This document shows, in pieces, positions 1-14,338 of a stretch of DNA of 64,000 nucleotides (the first letter of the stretch is position 1; each line of letters begins with the position of its first letter). The notes under the pieces were generated by a model that ran no database searches, was not told the DNA's origin, and saw only the letters and a list, made by a program, of their open reading frames with translations. The stretch is taken from the NCBI GenBank assembly GCA_037954325.1, contig JBBMNZ010000066.1, positions 62,001 through 126,000 on the forward strand. Reading direction: 5' to 3'. Source of the stretch: Fistularia commersonii. Lineage: Eukaryota; Chordata; Actinopteri; Syngnathiformes; Fistulariidae. The translations under genes and the position numbers were made by a program.

Positions 1-686
1 GGAGTGGAATTAAATGGTGAATTTCAATATGCTGGTTTTTGCTGTTGATATATGCTGTTTAGGACATGATTTTGTACAATATATGTCAAATTCAGTGTGA
101 TCCCATCACAGGTTCAAAAGATATAGCCCTTCGTTCAAAAAGTCTTCATCTCACTGAGTTGAAGCGTTTTTGATTAGGAGTGGAAAAAAAAAAAAGAATT
201 TCATTAAGCTGGTTTCTGCTGTGGAAATATGTTGTTTCGGACATGATTCTGCACAAAATATGTCAAATTCAGTGTAATCCAGGTACAAATTCAAAAGATA
301 TAGCCAGTCGTTCAAAAAGTTCTTATATCACTGACTTGAAGCGTTTTTGACTAGTATTGGAAATAACTAATGAATTTCATCAAGCCGTTTTCTGCTGTTG
401 AAATATCTTGTTTAGAACATGATTCTGCACAATATATGTCAAATTCAGTGTAACCCAGCTTCAAGATCAAAATATATAGCCATTCGTTAAAAAAGTGCTT
501 TTCTCACCGAGTTGAAGCGTTATTGATTAGGAGTGGCATTAACTAATGAATTTCATTAATATGGTTTCTGCTGTTGAAATATGTTGTTTGGGACAATATT
601 CTGAAAAAAATATGTCAAATTCAGTGTAATTCAGCGACAAAATCAAAAGATATAGCCATTCGTTCAAAAAGTGTTTATCTTATCGG

Positions 687-990
687 GTTGAAATATGTTG
701 TTTAGGACAAGATTTTGTACAATTTATGTCAAATTCAGTGCAATCCAGGTACATTGTCAAAAGATATAGCCATTCGTTCAAAAAGTGCTTATCTCACCGA
801 GTTGAAGCGTTTTTGATTAGGAATGGAAATAACTAATGAATTTCATTAATCTGGTTTCTGTTGTTGAAATATGTTGTTTAGGACATGATTCTGCATAAAA
901 TATGTCAAATTCAGTGTAATTCAGCGACAAAATCAAAAGATATAGCCATTCGTTCAAAAAGTGTTTATCTTATCGGGTTGAAATATGTTG
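687..990. repeat. Two short (~114-bp) monomers, junctions 687 and 977
   Basis: At 687 and 977 CGGGTTGAA runs directly into ATATGTTG, skipping 62 bp that a normal monomer has between its two GTTGAA motifs. The junctions are 290 bp apart (176+114). Confidence 0.88.
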
Positions 991-2040
991 TTTAGGACAA
1001 GATTTTGTAAAATTTATGTCAAATTCAGTGTAATCCAGGTACATTTTCAAAAGATATACCCATTCGTTAAAAAAGTGCTTTTCTCACCGAGTTGAAGCGT
1101 TATTGATTAGGAGTGGAAATAACTAATGAATTTCATTAATCTGGTTTCTGCTGTTGAAATATGTTGTATAGGACATGATTCTGCACAATATATGTCAAAT
1201 TCAGTGTAATCCAGCGAAAAGATCAAAAGATATAGCCATTCGTTCAAAAACTGCTTATCTCACCGAGTTGAAGCGTTTTTTAGTTGGAGTGGAAATAACT
1301 AATGAATTTCAATATGCTGGTTTTTGCTGTTGATATATGTTGTTTAGGACATGATTTTGCACAATATATGTCAAATTTAGTGTAATCACATCACAGGTTC
1401 AAAAGATATAGCCATTCGTTCAAAAAGTGCGTATCTTATCGGGTTGAAGCGTTTTTGATTAAGAGTGAAAATAACTAATGAATTTCATCAAGCTGGTTTC
1501 TACTTTTGAAATATGTTGTTTAGGACATGATTCTGCAATATATATGTCAAATTCAATGAAACCCAGCTACAGGATCAAAATATATAGCCATTCGTTCAGA
1601 AAGTGCTTCTCTCACCGAGTTGAAGCGTTTTTTATTAGGGATGGAAATAACTAATGAATTTCATCAAGCTGGTTTCTCCTGTTGAAATATGTTGTTTTGA
1701 AAATGATTCTGCACAATTAATGTCAAATTCAGTGTAATCCAGCTACAAGTTCAAAAGATATCGCCATTCGTTAAAAAAGTGCTTATCTCACCGAGTTGAA
1801 GCGTTTTTTATTAGGGATGGAAATAACTAATGAATTTCATCAAGCTGGTTTCTCCTGTTGAAATATGTTGTTTAGAAAATGATTCTGCACAATATATGTC
1901 AACTTCAGTGTTATCCAGCTACAAGTTAAAAAGATATATCTATCAGGTCAAAAACTGCTTATTTTATCGAGTTAAAATGTTTTTAAGTTGGAGTGGAAAT
2001 AACTAATGAATTTCATCAAGCTGGTTTCTGCTGTTGAAAT

Positions 2041-3110
2041 ATGTTGTTTAGGACATGATTCTGCACAATATATGTCAAATTTAGAGAAATCCCATTCCAG
2101 GTTCAAAGGATATAGCCATTCGTCCAAAAAGTACTTATGTCACCAAGTTGAAGAATTTTTGATTAGTATTGGAAATAACCAATGAATTACGTCAAGCTGG
2201 TTTCTGCTGTTGAAATATGTTGTTAGGTCAAGATTCTGCACAATATATGTCATATCCATCAAAAGTCCAAAAGCTTTAGCCATTCGTTCAAAAAATGCTT
2301 AACTCACCGAGTTGAGACGTTTCTGATTAGGAGTGGAAATAACTGATGGATTTTCGTCAAGCTGGTTTCTGCTGTTGAAATATGTTGTTTAGGACATGAT
2401 TCTGCAAAACACATGTCAAATTCAGTGTAATCCAGCGATAAGATCAAAAGATATAGCCATTCGTCATAAAAGTGCTTATCTCACCGAGTTGAAGCGTTTT
2501 TGATTCGGACTGGAAATAACTAATGAATTTCATCAAGCAGGTTTCTGCTGTTGAAATATGTTGTTTAGGACAAGATTCTGCACAATATATGTCAAATTCA
2601 GTGAAATCCCATCACAGGTTCAAAAAATATATTCATTCGTTCAAAAATTGCTTATCTCACCAAGTTGAAGAGTTTTTGATTAGTAATGGAAATAACTAAT
2701 GAATTTCATCAAGCTGGTTTCTGCTCTTGAAATTTGTTGTTTAGGACATGATTCTAGACAATATATGTCAAATTAAGTGTAATCCTTTCACAAGTTCAAA
2801 AGATATAGCCATTCGTTCAAAAAGTACTTATCTCACCGGGTTGAAGCATTTTTGATTAGGAGTGGAAATAACTTTTGAATTTCATCAAGCTGGTTTCTGC
2901 TGTTGAAATATGTAGTTTAGGACATGATTCTGCACAATATATGTCAAATTCAGTGTAATTCCTTCACAAGTTCAAAAGATATAGTCATTCGTTCAAAAAG
3001 TGCTTAACTCACCGAGTTGAAGCGTTTTTGATTAGGAGTGGAAATAACTTTTGAATTTCATCAAGCTGGTTTCTGCTGTTGAAATATGTTGTTTAGAACA
3101 TGTTTCTGCA
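2041..3110. repeat. Six-monomer segment duplicated at 8946-10015
   Basis: CCCATTCCAG occurs at 2091 and 8996, and CTGATGG at 2343 and 9248, both with offset 6905. The shared stretch includes a monomer with an internal deletion that joins GTCATATCC directly to ATCAAAAGTCC, near 2250 and 9150. That rare private deletion shows common descent and not independent similarity. Similarity decays to ordinary monomer level after about 3110. Confidence 0.75.
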
Positions 3111-3561
3111 CAATATATGTCAAATTTAGTGTAATCCCTTCATAGGTTCAAAAGATATCGCCAGTCGTTCCAAAAGAACTTATCTCACCGAGTTGAAGCG
3201 TTTTTGATTAGGAGTGGAAATAACTAATGAATTTCTACAAGCTGGTTTCTGCTGTTGAAATATGTTGTTTAGGACATGATTCTGCACAATATATGTCAAA
3301 TTCAGTGTAATTCCTTCACAAGTTCAAAAGATATAGCCATTCGTTGCAAAAGAACTTATCTCACCGAGTTAAATCATTTTTGAGTTGGAGTGGAAATAAC
3401 TGATGAATTTCAATATGCTGGTTTTTGCTGTTGATATATGTTGTTTAGGACATGATTCTGCACAATATATGTCAAATTCAGTATAATCCAGCGACAAGAT
3501 CAAAAGATATAGCCATTCGTTCAAAAACTGCTTATCTCAACGAGTTGAAGCGTTTTGAGTT

Positions 3562-5596
3562 GGAGTGGAATTAAATGGTGAATTTCAATATGCTGGTTTT
3601 TGCTGTTGATATATGCTGTTTAGGACATGATTTTGTACAATATATGTCAAATTCAGTGTGATCCCATCACAGGTTCAAAAGATATAGCCCTTCGTTCAAA
3701 AAGTCTTCATCTCACTGAGTTGAAGCGTTTTTGATTAGGAGTGGAAAAAAAAAAAAGAATTTCATTAAGCTGGTTTCTGCTGTGGAAATATGTTGTTTCG
3801 GACATGATTCTGCACAAAATATGTCAAATTCAGTGTAATCCAGGTACAAATTCAAAAGATATAGCCAGTCGTTCAAAAAGTTCTTATATCACTGACTTGA
3901 AGCGTTTTTGACTAGTATTGGAAATAACTAATGAATTTCATCAAGCCGTTTTCTGCTGTTGAAATATCTTGTTTAGAACATGATTCTGCACAATATATGT
4001 CAAATTCAGTGTAACCCAGCTTCAAGATCAAAATATATAGCCATTCGTTAAAAAAGTGCTTTTCTCACCGAGTTGAAGCGTTATTGATTAGGAGTGGCAT
4101 TAACTAATGAATTTCATTAATATGGTTTCTGCTGTTGAAATATGTTGTTTGGGACAATATTCTGAAAAAAATATGTCAAATTCAGTGTAATTCAGCGACA
4201 AAATCAAAAGATATAGCCATTCGTTCAAAAAGTGTTTATCTTATCGGGTTGAAATATGTTGTTTAGGACAAGATTTTGTACAATTTATGTCAAATTCAGT
4301 GCAATCCAGGTACATTTTCAAAAGATATAGCCATTCGTTCAAAAAGTGCTTATCTCACCGAGTTGAAGCGTTTTTGATTAGGAATGGAAATAACTAATGA
4401 ATTTCATTAATCTGGTTTCTGTTGTTGAAATATGTTGTTTAGGACATGATTCTGCATAAAATATGTCAAATTCAGTGTAATTCAGCGACAAAATCAAAAG
4501 ATATAGCCATTCGTTCAAAAAGTGTTTATCTTATCGGGTTGAAATATGTTGTTTAGGACAAGATTTTCTACAATTTATGTCAAATTCAGTGTAATCCAGG
4601 TACATTTTCAAAAGATATACCCATTCGTTAAAAAAGTGCTTTTCTCACCGAGTTGAAGCGTTATTGATTAGGAGTGGAAATAACTAATGAATTTCATTAA
4701 TCTGGTTTCTGCTGTTGAAATATGTTGTATAGGACATGATTCTGCACAATATATGTCAAATTCAGTGTAATCCAGCGAAAAGATCAAAAGATATAGCCAT
4801 TCGTTCAAAAACTGCTTATCTCACCGAGTTGAAGCGTTTTTTAGTTGGAGTGGAAATAACTAATGAATTTCAATATGCTGGTTTTTGCTGTTGATATATG
4901 TTGTTTAGGACATGATTTTGCACAATATATGTCAAATTTAGTGTAATCACATCACAGGTTCAAAAGATATAGCCATTCGTTCAAAAAGTGCGTATCTTAT
5001 CGGGTTGAAGCGTTTTTGATTAAGAGTGAAAATAACTAATGAATTTCATCAAGCTGGTTTCTACTTTTGAAATATGTTGTTTAGGACATGATTCTGCAAT
5101 ATATATGTCAGATTCAATGAAACCCAGCTACAGGATCAAAATATATAGCCATTCGTTCAGAAAGTGCTTCTCTCACCGAGTTGAAGCGTTTTTTATTAGG
5201 GATGGAAATAACTAATGAATTTCATCAAGCTGGTTTCTCCTGTTGAAATATGTTGTTTTGAAAATGATTCTGCACAATTAATGTCAAATTCAGTGTAATC
5301 CAGCTACAAGTTCAAAAGATATCGCCATTCGTTAAAAAAGTGCTTATCTCACCGAGTTGAAGCGTTTTTTATTAGGGATGGAAATAACTAATGAATTTCA
5401 TCAAGCTGGTTTCTCCTGTTGAAATATGTTGTTTAGAAAATGATTCTGCACAATATATGTCAACTTCAGTGTTATCCAGCTACAAGTTAAAAAGATATAT
5501 CTATCAGGTCAAAAACTGCTTATCTTATCGAGTTAAAATGTTTTTAAGTTGGAGTGGAAATAACTAATGAATTTCATCAAGCTGGTTTCTGCTGTT
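3562..5596. repeat. 3561-bp HOR, second copy (partial)
   Basis: This nearly exact copy of 1-2035 includes the A-tract monomer (near 3744) and both short monomers (4248, 4538). Identity ends around 5596: the first copy continues GTTGAAATATGTTGTTTAGG, while this one continues with GTTGATATATG and a TTTTCTAGG variant. The switch lies inside a monomer, in register, as expected for unequal crossover or gene conversion rather than insertion. Confidence 0.85.
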
Positions 5597-8585
5597 GATA
5601 TATGTTTTCTAGGACATGATTCTGCACGATATATGTCAATTTCAGTGTAATCCCATCACATGTTAAAAACATATAGCCATTCATTCAAAAAGTCTTCATC
5701 TCACCGAGTTGAAGCGTTTTTGATTAGGAGTGAAAATAACTAATGAATTTCATCGAGCTGGTTTCTACTGTTGAAATATGTTGTTTAGGACATGATTCTG
5801 CAATATATATGTCAAATTCAGTGTAACCCAGCTACAGGATCAAAATTTATAGCCATTCGTTCAAAAAGTGCTTTTCTCACCGAGTTGAAGCGTTTTTGAT
5901 TAGGAGTGGAAATAACTAATGAATTTCATCAAGCTTGTTTCTGCCGTTGAAATATGTTGTTTAGGACATGATTCTGCACAATATATGTCAAATTCAGTGG
6001 GATCCCATGACAGGTTAAAAAGATATAGCCCTTGGTTCAAAAAGGACTTATCTCACCGAGTTGAAGCGTTTTTGATTAGGATTGGAAACAACTAATGGAT
6101 TTCATCAAACTGGTTTCTGCTGTTGAAATATGTTGTTTAGGACATGATTTTGCACTAAATATTTCAAATTCAGTGTAATCCAGCGACAAGATCAAAAGAT
6201 ATAGCCATTCGTGCAAAAAGTGCTTATCTCACAGAGTTGAAGCGTTTTTGATTTGGAGTGGAAATAACTAATGAATTCCATCAAGCTGGTTTCTGCTGTT
6301 GATATATGTTGTTTAGGACATGATTCTGAACAATATATGTCAAATTCAGTGTGATCCCATCACATGTTGAAAAGATATAGCCATTCGTTCAAAGAGTGCT
6401 TATCTTACCGAGTTGAAGCGTTTTTTAGTTGGAGTGGAAATAACTAATGAATTTCAATATGCTGGTTTTTGCTGTTGATATATGTGGTTTAGGACATGAT
6501 TCTACACAATATATGTCAAATTCAGTGTAATCCAGCAACAAGTTCAAAATATATAGCCATTAGGTCAAAAAGTAATTATCTCACCGAGTTAAATCGCTTT
6601 TGATTAGGAGTGGAAATAACTCATGAATTTCATCAAGCAGGTGTCTGCTGGTGATTTTTGTTTTTTAGAACATGATTCTGCAAAATACATGTCAAATTCA
6701 GTGTAATCCCATCACATGTTCAAAAGATATAGCCATTCGTTCAAAAAGTGTTTATCTTATCGGGTTGAGGAGTTTTTGATTAAGAGTGGAAATAACTAAT
6801 GAATTTCACCAAGCTGGTTTCTGCTGTTCAAATATGTTGTTCAGTACATGATTCTGCACAATATATGTCAAATTCAGTGTAATCCAGCGACAAGTTCAAA
6901 AGATATAGCCATTCGTTCAAAAAGTGCTTCTCTCACCGAGTTGAAGCGTTTTTTATTAGGAGTGGAAATGACTAATGGATTTCATCAAGCTGGTTTCTAC
7001 TGTTGAAATATGTTGATTAGGACATGATTCTGCACAATATATGTTAACTTCAGTGTAATCCCATTACAGGTTAAAAATATATAGCCATTCGTTCAAAAAG
7101 TCTTCATCTCACCCAGTTGAAGCGTTTTTGATTAGGAGTGAAAATAACTAATGAATTTCATCAAGCTGTTTTCTACTGTTGAAATATGTTGTTTAGGACA
7201 TGATTCTGCAATATATATGTCAAATTCAGTGTAACCCAGCTACGGGATCAAAATATATAGCCATTCGTTCATAAAGTGCTTTTCTCACCGAGTTGAACTA
7301 TTTTTGATTAGGAGTAGAAATAACTAATGGATTTCATCAAGCTGTTTTCTACTGTTGAAATATGTTGTTTAGGACATGATTCTGCATAAAATATGTCAAA
7401 TTCAGTGTAACCCAGCTACAGGATCAAAATATATAGCCATTCGTTCATAAAGTGCTTTTCTCACCGAGTTGAACTATTTTTGATTAGGAGTGGAAATAAC
7501 TAATGGATTTCATCAAGCTGGTTTTTGCTGTTGACATATGTTGTTTGGAACATGATTTTGCACAATATATGTCAAATTCAGTGTAATCCAGCTCCAAGTT
7601 CGAAAGATATAGCCATTCTTTCAAAAAGTGCTTATCTCACCGAGTTGAAGCGTTTTTGATTAGGAGTGGAAATAACTAATGAATTTCATCAAGCTGGTTT
7701 TTGCTGGTGATATATGTTGTTTAGAACATGATTTTGCACAATATATGTCAAATTCAGTGTAATCCCATCACATGTTCAAAAGATATAGCCATTCGTTCAA
7801 AAAGTGTTTATCTTATCGGGTTGAAGCGTTTTTGATTAAGAGTGGAAATAACTAATGAATTTCACCAAGCTGGTTTCTGCTGTTCAAATATGTTGTTCAG
7901 TACATGATTCTGCACAATATATGTCAAATTCAGTGTAATCCAGCCACAAGTTCAAAATATATACCCATTCGTTCAGAAAGTCCTTCAATCACCGAGTTGA
8001 AGCGTTTTTGATTAGGAGTGGAAGTAACTCATGGATTTCATCAAGCTGGTTTTTGACGTTGAAATATGTTGTTTAGAACATGATTCTGCACAATTAATGT
8101 CAAATTCAGTGTAATCCAGCTACAACTTCAAAAGATATAGCCATTCGTTCAAAAAGTGCTTATCTCACCGAGTTGAAGCGTTTTTGATTAGGAGTGGAAA
8201 TAACTAATGAATTTTCATCAGGTTGGTTTCTACTGTTGAAATATGTTGATTAGCACATTATTCTGCACAATATGTGTCAACTTCAGTGTAATCCCATCAC
8301 AGGTTCAAAAGATATAGCCATTCGTTCAAAAAGTGTATATCTTATCGGATTGAAGCGTTTTTAATTAGGAACGGAAATAACTAATGAATTTCATCAAGCC
8401 GCTTTCTGCTGTTGAAATGTGTTGTTTAGGGCATAATTCTGCAAATATATTTCAAATTCAGTGTAATCCAGCTACAAGATCAAAAGATATAGCCATTCGT
8501 TGAAAAAGTGCTTATCTCACCGAGTTGAAGCTTTTTTGATTTGGAGTGGAAATAACTAATGAATTCCATCAAGCTGGTTTCTGCT
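3796..8585. repeat. 4.8-kb satellite block, left copy
   Basis: From TTTCGGACATG at 3796 this block matches 17030 onward at an initial offset of 13234. It holds the same order of variants, including two short monomers (4248, 4538), the AGGGATGG monomers, the GGTGTCTGCTGGTG monomer (6641 against 20754) and the GGGCATAATTC monomer near 8430. A one-monomer tandem duplication (ACTATTTTTGATTAGG variant, about 7240-7490) is shared by both copies and so predates the split. The copy ends about 8585, where TTTTTTAGGATATG replaces the right copy's GTTTAGGACATG. Confidence 0.8.
4248..4551. repeat. Two short monomers, junctions 4248 and 4538
   Basis: Exact counterparts of 687 and 977 in the second 3561-bp HOR copy. 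Confidence 0.88.
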
Positions 8586-8945
8586 GTTGAAATATGTTTT
8601 TTAGGATATGATTCTGCAAAATATATGTCAAATTTAGTGTAATCACATAACAGGTTCAAAAGATATAGGCATTCGTTCAAAAATTGCTTATCTCACCAAG
8701 TTGAAGAGTTTTTGATTAGTATTGGAAATAACTAATGAATTTCATCAAGCTGGTTTCTGCTCTTGAAATTTGTTGTTTAGGACATGATTCTGGACAATAT
8801 ATGTCAAATTAAGTGTAATCCCTTCAAAAGTTCAAAAGATATATTCATTCGTTCAAAAAGTACTTATCTCACCGGGTTGAAGCATTTTTGATTAGGAGTG
8901 GAAATAACTTTTGAATTTCATCAAGCTGGTTTCTGCTGTTGAAAT

Positions 8946-10015
8946 ATGTTGTTTAGGACATGATTCTGAACAATATATGTCAAATTTAGTGAAATCCCAT
9001 TCCAGGTTCAAAGGATATAGCCATTCGTCCAAAAAGTACTTATGTCACCAAGTTGAAGAATTTTTGATTAGTATTGGAAATAACCAATGAATTACGTCAA
9101 GCTGGTTTCTGCTGTTGAAATATGTTGTTAGGTCAAGATTCTGCACAATATATGTCATATCCATCAAAAGTCCAAAAGCTATAGCCATTCGTTCAAAAAA
9201 TGCTTAACTCACCGAGTTGAGACGTTTCTGATTAGGAGTGGAAATAACTGATGGATTTTCGTCAAGCTGGTTTCTGCTGTTGAAATATGTTGTTTAGGAC
9301 ATGATTCTGCAAAACACATGTCAAATTCAGTGTAATCCAGCGATAAGATCAAAAGATATAGCCATTCGTCATAAAAGTGCTTATCTCACCGAGTTGAAGC
9401 GTTTTTGATTCGGAGTGGAAATAACTAATGAATTTCATCAAGCAGGTTTCTGCTGTTGAAATATGTTGTTTAGGACAAGATTCTGCACAATATATGTCAA
9501 ATTCAGTGAAATCCCATCACAGGTTCAAAAAATATATTCATTCGTTCAAAAATTGCTTATCTCACCAAGTTGAAGAGTTTTTGATTAGTAATGGAAATAA
9601 CTTTTGAATTTCATCAAGCTGGTTTCTGCTCTTGAAATTTGTTGTTTAGGACATGATTCTGGACAATATATGTCAAATTAAGTGTAATCCCTTCACAAGT
9701 TCAAAAGATATAGCCATTCGTTCAAAAAGTACTTATCTCACCGGGTTGAAGCATTTTTGATTAGGAGTGGAAATAACTTTTTAATTTCATCAAGCTGGTT
9801 TCTGCTGTTGAAATATGTGTTTTAGGACATGATTCTGCACAATATATGTCAAATTCAGTGTAATTCCTTCACAAGTTCAAAAGATATAGCCATTTGTTCA
9901 AAAAGTGCTTATCTCACCGAGTTGAAGCGATTTGATTAGGAGTGGAAATAACTTTTGAATTTCATCAAGCTGGTTTCTGCTGTTGAAATATGTTGTTTAG
10001 AACATGTTTCTGCAC
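8946..10015. repeat. Six-monomer segment, right copy of 2041-3110
   Basis: Matches 2041-3110 at offset 6905, including the same internally deleted monomer near 9150. It overlaps the start of the three-copy HOR at 9248, so that HOR probably grew from material of this type. Confidence 0.75.
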
Positions 10016-11880
10016 AATATATGTCAAATTCAGTGTAATCCCTTCACAAGTTCAAAAGATATAGCCATTTGTTCAAAAAGTACTTATCTCACCGAGTTGA
10101 AGCGTTTTTGATTAGGAGTGGAAATAACTTTTGAATTTCATCAAGCTGGTTTCTGCTGTTGAAATATGTTGTTTTGAACATGTTTCTGCACAAAATAAGT
10201 CAAATTCAGTGTAATCCAGCGACAAGATCAAAAGACATAGCCATTCGTGCAAAAAGTGCTTATCTCACCGAGTTAAAGCGTTTTTGATTAGGAGTGGAAA
10301 TAACTAATGAATTTCAACAAGTTGGTTTTTGCTGTTGATATATGTTTTTTAGGACATTATTCTGCACAATATATATGAAATTCAGTGTAATCCAGCTACA
10401 AGATCAAAAGATATGGCCAAAAGGTCAAAAACTACTTATCTTATCGAGTTTAATCCTTTTTGAGTTGGAGTGGAAATAACTCATGAATTTCATCAAGCTG
10501 GTTTCTGCTGGATATATGTTGTTTAGAACATGATTCTGTACAATATATGTCAAATTCAGTGTAATCCCATCACCGGTTCATAACATGTAGCCATTCGTTC
10601 AAAAAGTGCTTATCACACCTAGTTGAAGCGTTTTTGATTAAGAGAGGAAATAACTATTGAAATTCACCAAGCCTGTTTCTGCTGGTGATAGATGTTGTAT
10701 AGAACATGATTCTGTCCAATATATGTCAAATTCAGTGTAATCCAGCGACAAGATCAAAAGATATAGCCATTCGTGCAAAAACTGCTAATCTCACAGAGTT
10801 GAAGCGTTTTTGAGTTGGAGTGGAAATAACTAATGAATTTCAATATGCTGGTTTTTGCTGTTGATATATGTTGTTTAGGACTTGATTCTGCACAATATAT
10901 GTCAAATTCAGTGTAATCCAGCTATAAGTTAAAAAGATATAGCCATAAGGTCAAAAAGTGCTTATCTCACTGATTTGAAGCGTTTTTGATTTTGAGTGGA
11001 AATGACTAATGAATTTCATCAAGCTGGTTTCTGTTGTTGAAATATGTTTTTTAGGACATGAATCTGCACAATATGTCAAATTCAGTGTAATCCAGCTACA
11101 AGTTCAAAAGATATAGCCATAAGGTCAACAACTGCTTATCTTATCAAGTAAAATCGTTTTAGAGTTGGACTGGAAATAACTCATGAATTTCATCAAGCTG
11201 GTTTCTGCTGGATATATGTTGTTTAGAACATGATTCTGCACAATATATGTCAAATTCAGTGTAATCCCTTCATAGGTTCAAAAGATATCGCCAGTCGTTC
11301 CAAAAGAACTTGTCTCACCGAGTTGAAGCGTTTTTGATTAGGAGTGAAATAACTAATGTATTTCTACAAGCTGGTTTCTGCTGTTGAAATATGTTGTTTA
11401 GGACATGATTCTGCACAATATATGTCAAATTCAGTGTAATCCCATCACAAGTTCAAAATATATAGCCATTTGTTCAAAAACTGCTTATCTCACCGAGTTG
11501 AAGCGTTTTTGATTAGGAGTGGAAATAACTTTTGAATTTCATCAAGCTGGTTTCTGCTGTTGAAATATGTTGTTTTGAACATGTTTCTGCACAATATATG
11601 TCAAATTCAGTGTAATCCCTTCATATGTTCAAAAGATATCGCCAGTCGTTCCAAAAGAACTTATCTCACCGAGGTGAGGCGTTTTTGATTCGGAGTGGAA
11701 ATAACCAATGAATTTCATCAAGCTGGTTTCTGCTGTTGAAATATGTTTTTTAGGATATGATTCTGCACAATATATGTCAAATTCAGTGAAATCCCATCAC
11801 AGCTTCAAAAAATATATTCATTCGTTCAAAAAATGCTTAACTCACCGAGTTGAGACGTTTCTGATTAGGAGTGGAAATAA
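9248..11880. repeat. Fifteen-monomer HOR (2633 bp), copy 1
   Basis: The unit starts at CTGATGGATTTTCGTC (9248); the same start recurs at 11881 and, with one T fewer, at 14339. Its 2633 bp equal 15 monomers of about 175.5 bp. Internal markers include CACATGTC near 9314, the AACTTTTTAATTTC monomer at 9771, and a set of CATAAGGTC / CTGCTGGATATATG monomers from 10300 to 11200. This is the complete reference copy for the next two entries. Confidence 0.85.
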
Positions 11881-14338
11881 CTGATGGATTTTCGTCAAGC
11901 TGGTTTCTGCTGTTGAAATATGTTGTTTAGGACATGATTCTGCAAAACACATGTCAAATTCAGTGTAATCCAGCGATAAGATCAAAAGATATAGCCATTC
12001 GTCATAAAAGTGCTTATCTCACCGAGTTGAAGCGTTTTTGATTCGGAGTGGAAATAACTAATGAATTTCATCAAGCAGGTTTCTGCTGTTGAAATATGTT
12101 GTTTAGGACATGATTCTACACAACATATGTCAAATTCAGTGCAATCCCTTCACAAGTTCAAAAGATATAGCCATTCGTTCAAAAAGTACTTATCTCACCG
12201 GGTTGAAGCATTTTTGATTAGGAGTGGAAATAACTTTTTAATTTCATCAAGCTGGTTTCTGCTGTTGAAATATGTGTTTTAGGACATGATTCTGCACAAT
12301 ATATATCAAATTCAGTGTAATTCCTTCACAAGTTCAAAAGATATAGCCATTCGTTCAAAAAGTGCTTATCTCACCGAGTTGAAGCGTTTTTGATTAGGAG
12401 TGGAAATAACTTTTGAATTTCATCAAGCTGGTTTCTGCTGTTGAAATATGTTGTTTAGAACATGTTTCTGCACAATATATGTCAAATTCAGTGTAATCCC
12501 TTCACAAGTTCAAAAGATATAGCCATTTGTTCAAAAAGTACTTATCTCACCGAGTTGAAGCGTTTTTGATTAGGAGTGGAAATAACTTTTGAATTTCATC
12601 AAGCTGGTTTCTGCTGTTGAAATATGTTGTTTTGAACATGTTTCTGCACAAAATAAGTCAAATTCAGTGTAATCCAGCGACAAGATCAAAAGACATAGCC
12701 ATTCGTGCAAAAAGTGCTTATCTCACCGAGTTAAAGCGTTTTTGATTAGGAGTGGAAATAACTAATGAATTTCAACAAGTTGGTTTTTGCTGTTGATATA
12801 TGTTTTTTAGGACATTATTCTGCACAATATATATGAAATTCAGTGTAATCCAGCTACAAGATCAAAAGATATGGCCAAAAGGTCAAAAACTACTTATCTT
12901 ATCGAGTTTAATCCTTTTTGAGTTGGAGTGGAAATAACTCATGAATTTCATCAAGCTGGTTTCTGCTGGATATATGTTGTTTAGAACATGATTCTGTACA
13001 ATATATGTCAAATTCAGTGTAATCCCATCACCGGTTCATAACATGTAGCCATTCGTTCAAAAAGTGCTTATCACACCTAGTTGAAGCGTTTTTGATTAAG
13101 AGAGGAAATAACTATTGAAATTCACCAAGCCTGTTTCTGCTGGTGATAGATGTTGTATAGAACATGATTCTGTCCAATATATGTCAAATTCAGTGTAATC
13201 CAGCGACAAGATCAAAAGATATAGCCATTCGTGCAAAAACTGCTAATCTCACAGAGTTGAAGCGTTTTTGAGTTGGAGTGGAAATAACTAATGAATTTCA
13301 ATATGCTGGTTTTTGCTGTTGATATATGTTGTTTAGGACTTGATTCTGCACAATATATGTCAAATTCAGTGTAATCCAGCTATAAGTTAAAAAGATATAG
13401 CCATAAGGTCAAAAAGTGCTTATCTCACTGATTTGAAGCGTTTTTGATTTTGAGTGGAAATGACTAATGAATTTCATCAAGCTGGTTTCTGTTGTTGAAA
13501 TATGTTTTTTAGGACATGAATCTGCACAATATGTCAAATTCAGTGTAATCCAGCTACAAGTTCAAAAGATATAGCCATAAGGTCAACAACTGCTTATCTT
13601 ATCGAGTTAAATCGTTTTAGAGTTGGACTGGAAATAACTCATGAATTTCATCAAGCTGGTTTCTTGTGGATATATGTTGTTTAGAACATGATTCTGCACA
13701 ATATATGTCAAATTCAGTGTAATCCCTTCATAGGTTCAAAAGATATCGCCAGTCGTTCCAAAAGAACTTGTCTCACCGAGTTGAAGCGTTTTTGATTAGG
13801 AGTGAAATAACTAATGAATTTCTACAAGCTGGTTTCTGCTGTTGAAATATGTTGTTTAGGACATGATTCTGCACAATATATGTCAAATTCAGTGCAATCC
13901 CATCACAAGTTCAAAATATATAGCCATTTGTTCAAAAACTGCTTATCTCACCGAGTTGAAGCGTTTTTGATTAGGAGTGGAAATAACTTTTGAATTTCAT
14001 CAAGCTGGTTTCTGCTGTTGAAATATGTTGTTTTGAACATGTTTCTGCACAATATATGTCAAATTCAGTGTAATCCCTTCATATGTTCAAAAGATATCGC
14101 CAGTCGTTCCAAAAGAACTTATCTCACCGAGGTGAGGCGTTTTTGATTCGGAGTGGAAATAACCAATGAATTTCATCAAGCTGGTTTCTGCTGTTGAAAT
14201 ATGTTTTTTAGGATATGATTCTGCACAATATATGTCAAATTCAGTGAAATCCCATCACACCTTCAAAAAATATATTCATTCGTTCAAAAATTGCTTATCT
14301 TATCGGGTTGAAGCGTTTTTGATTAGGATTGGAAATAA
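11881..14338. repeat. HOR copy 2 (2458 bp) with one monomer deleted
   Basis: The distance from the start motif to the AACTTTTTAATTTC marker is 347 bp here (11881 to 12228), against 523 bp in copy 1 (9248 to 9771) and 522 bp in copy 3 (14339 to 14861). Exactly one 176-bp monomer has been lost near 12061-12180, where the CAAGCAGG front half joins directly to the CCCTTCACAAG back half. The remainder follows copy 1 closely; TTTCTTGTGG near 13661 is a private change. Confidence 0.85.

Larger units (their letters stand above)
1..3561. repeat. 3561-bp HOR, first copy
   Basis: The unusual sequence GGAGTGGAATTAAATGG at 1 recurs at 3562, a period of 3561 bp. The length fits about 21 monomers, two of them the short ~114-bp form (junctions at 687 and 977), less a small deletion near 2250 where the GTGTAATCC segment is shortened. 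The first ~2035 bp match 3562-5596 almost base for base (single differences such as ACATTGTC against ACATTTTC near 752/4313). The rest of the unit (about 2036-3561) does not match what follows 5596. It is instead related to 8946-10015. Confidence 0.85.

Noticed and set aside
8480..8680. Open frames of 60-80 codons at 8480, 12061, 18262, 19846, 20119 and 29554 as genes
   Set aside because: Each spans one to one-and-a-half monomers, begins at the recurrent ATGAATTTCATCAAG or its complement, and exists only where stops in the monomer happen to be mutated.
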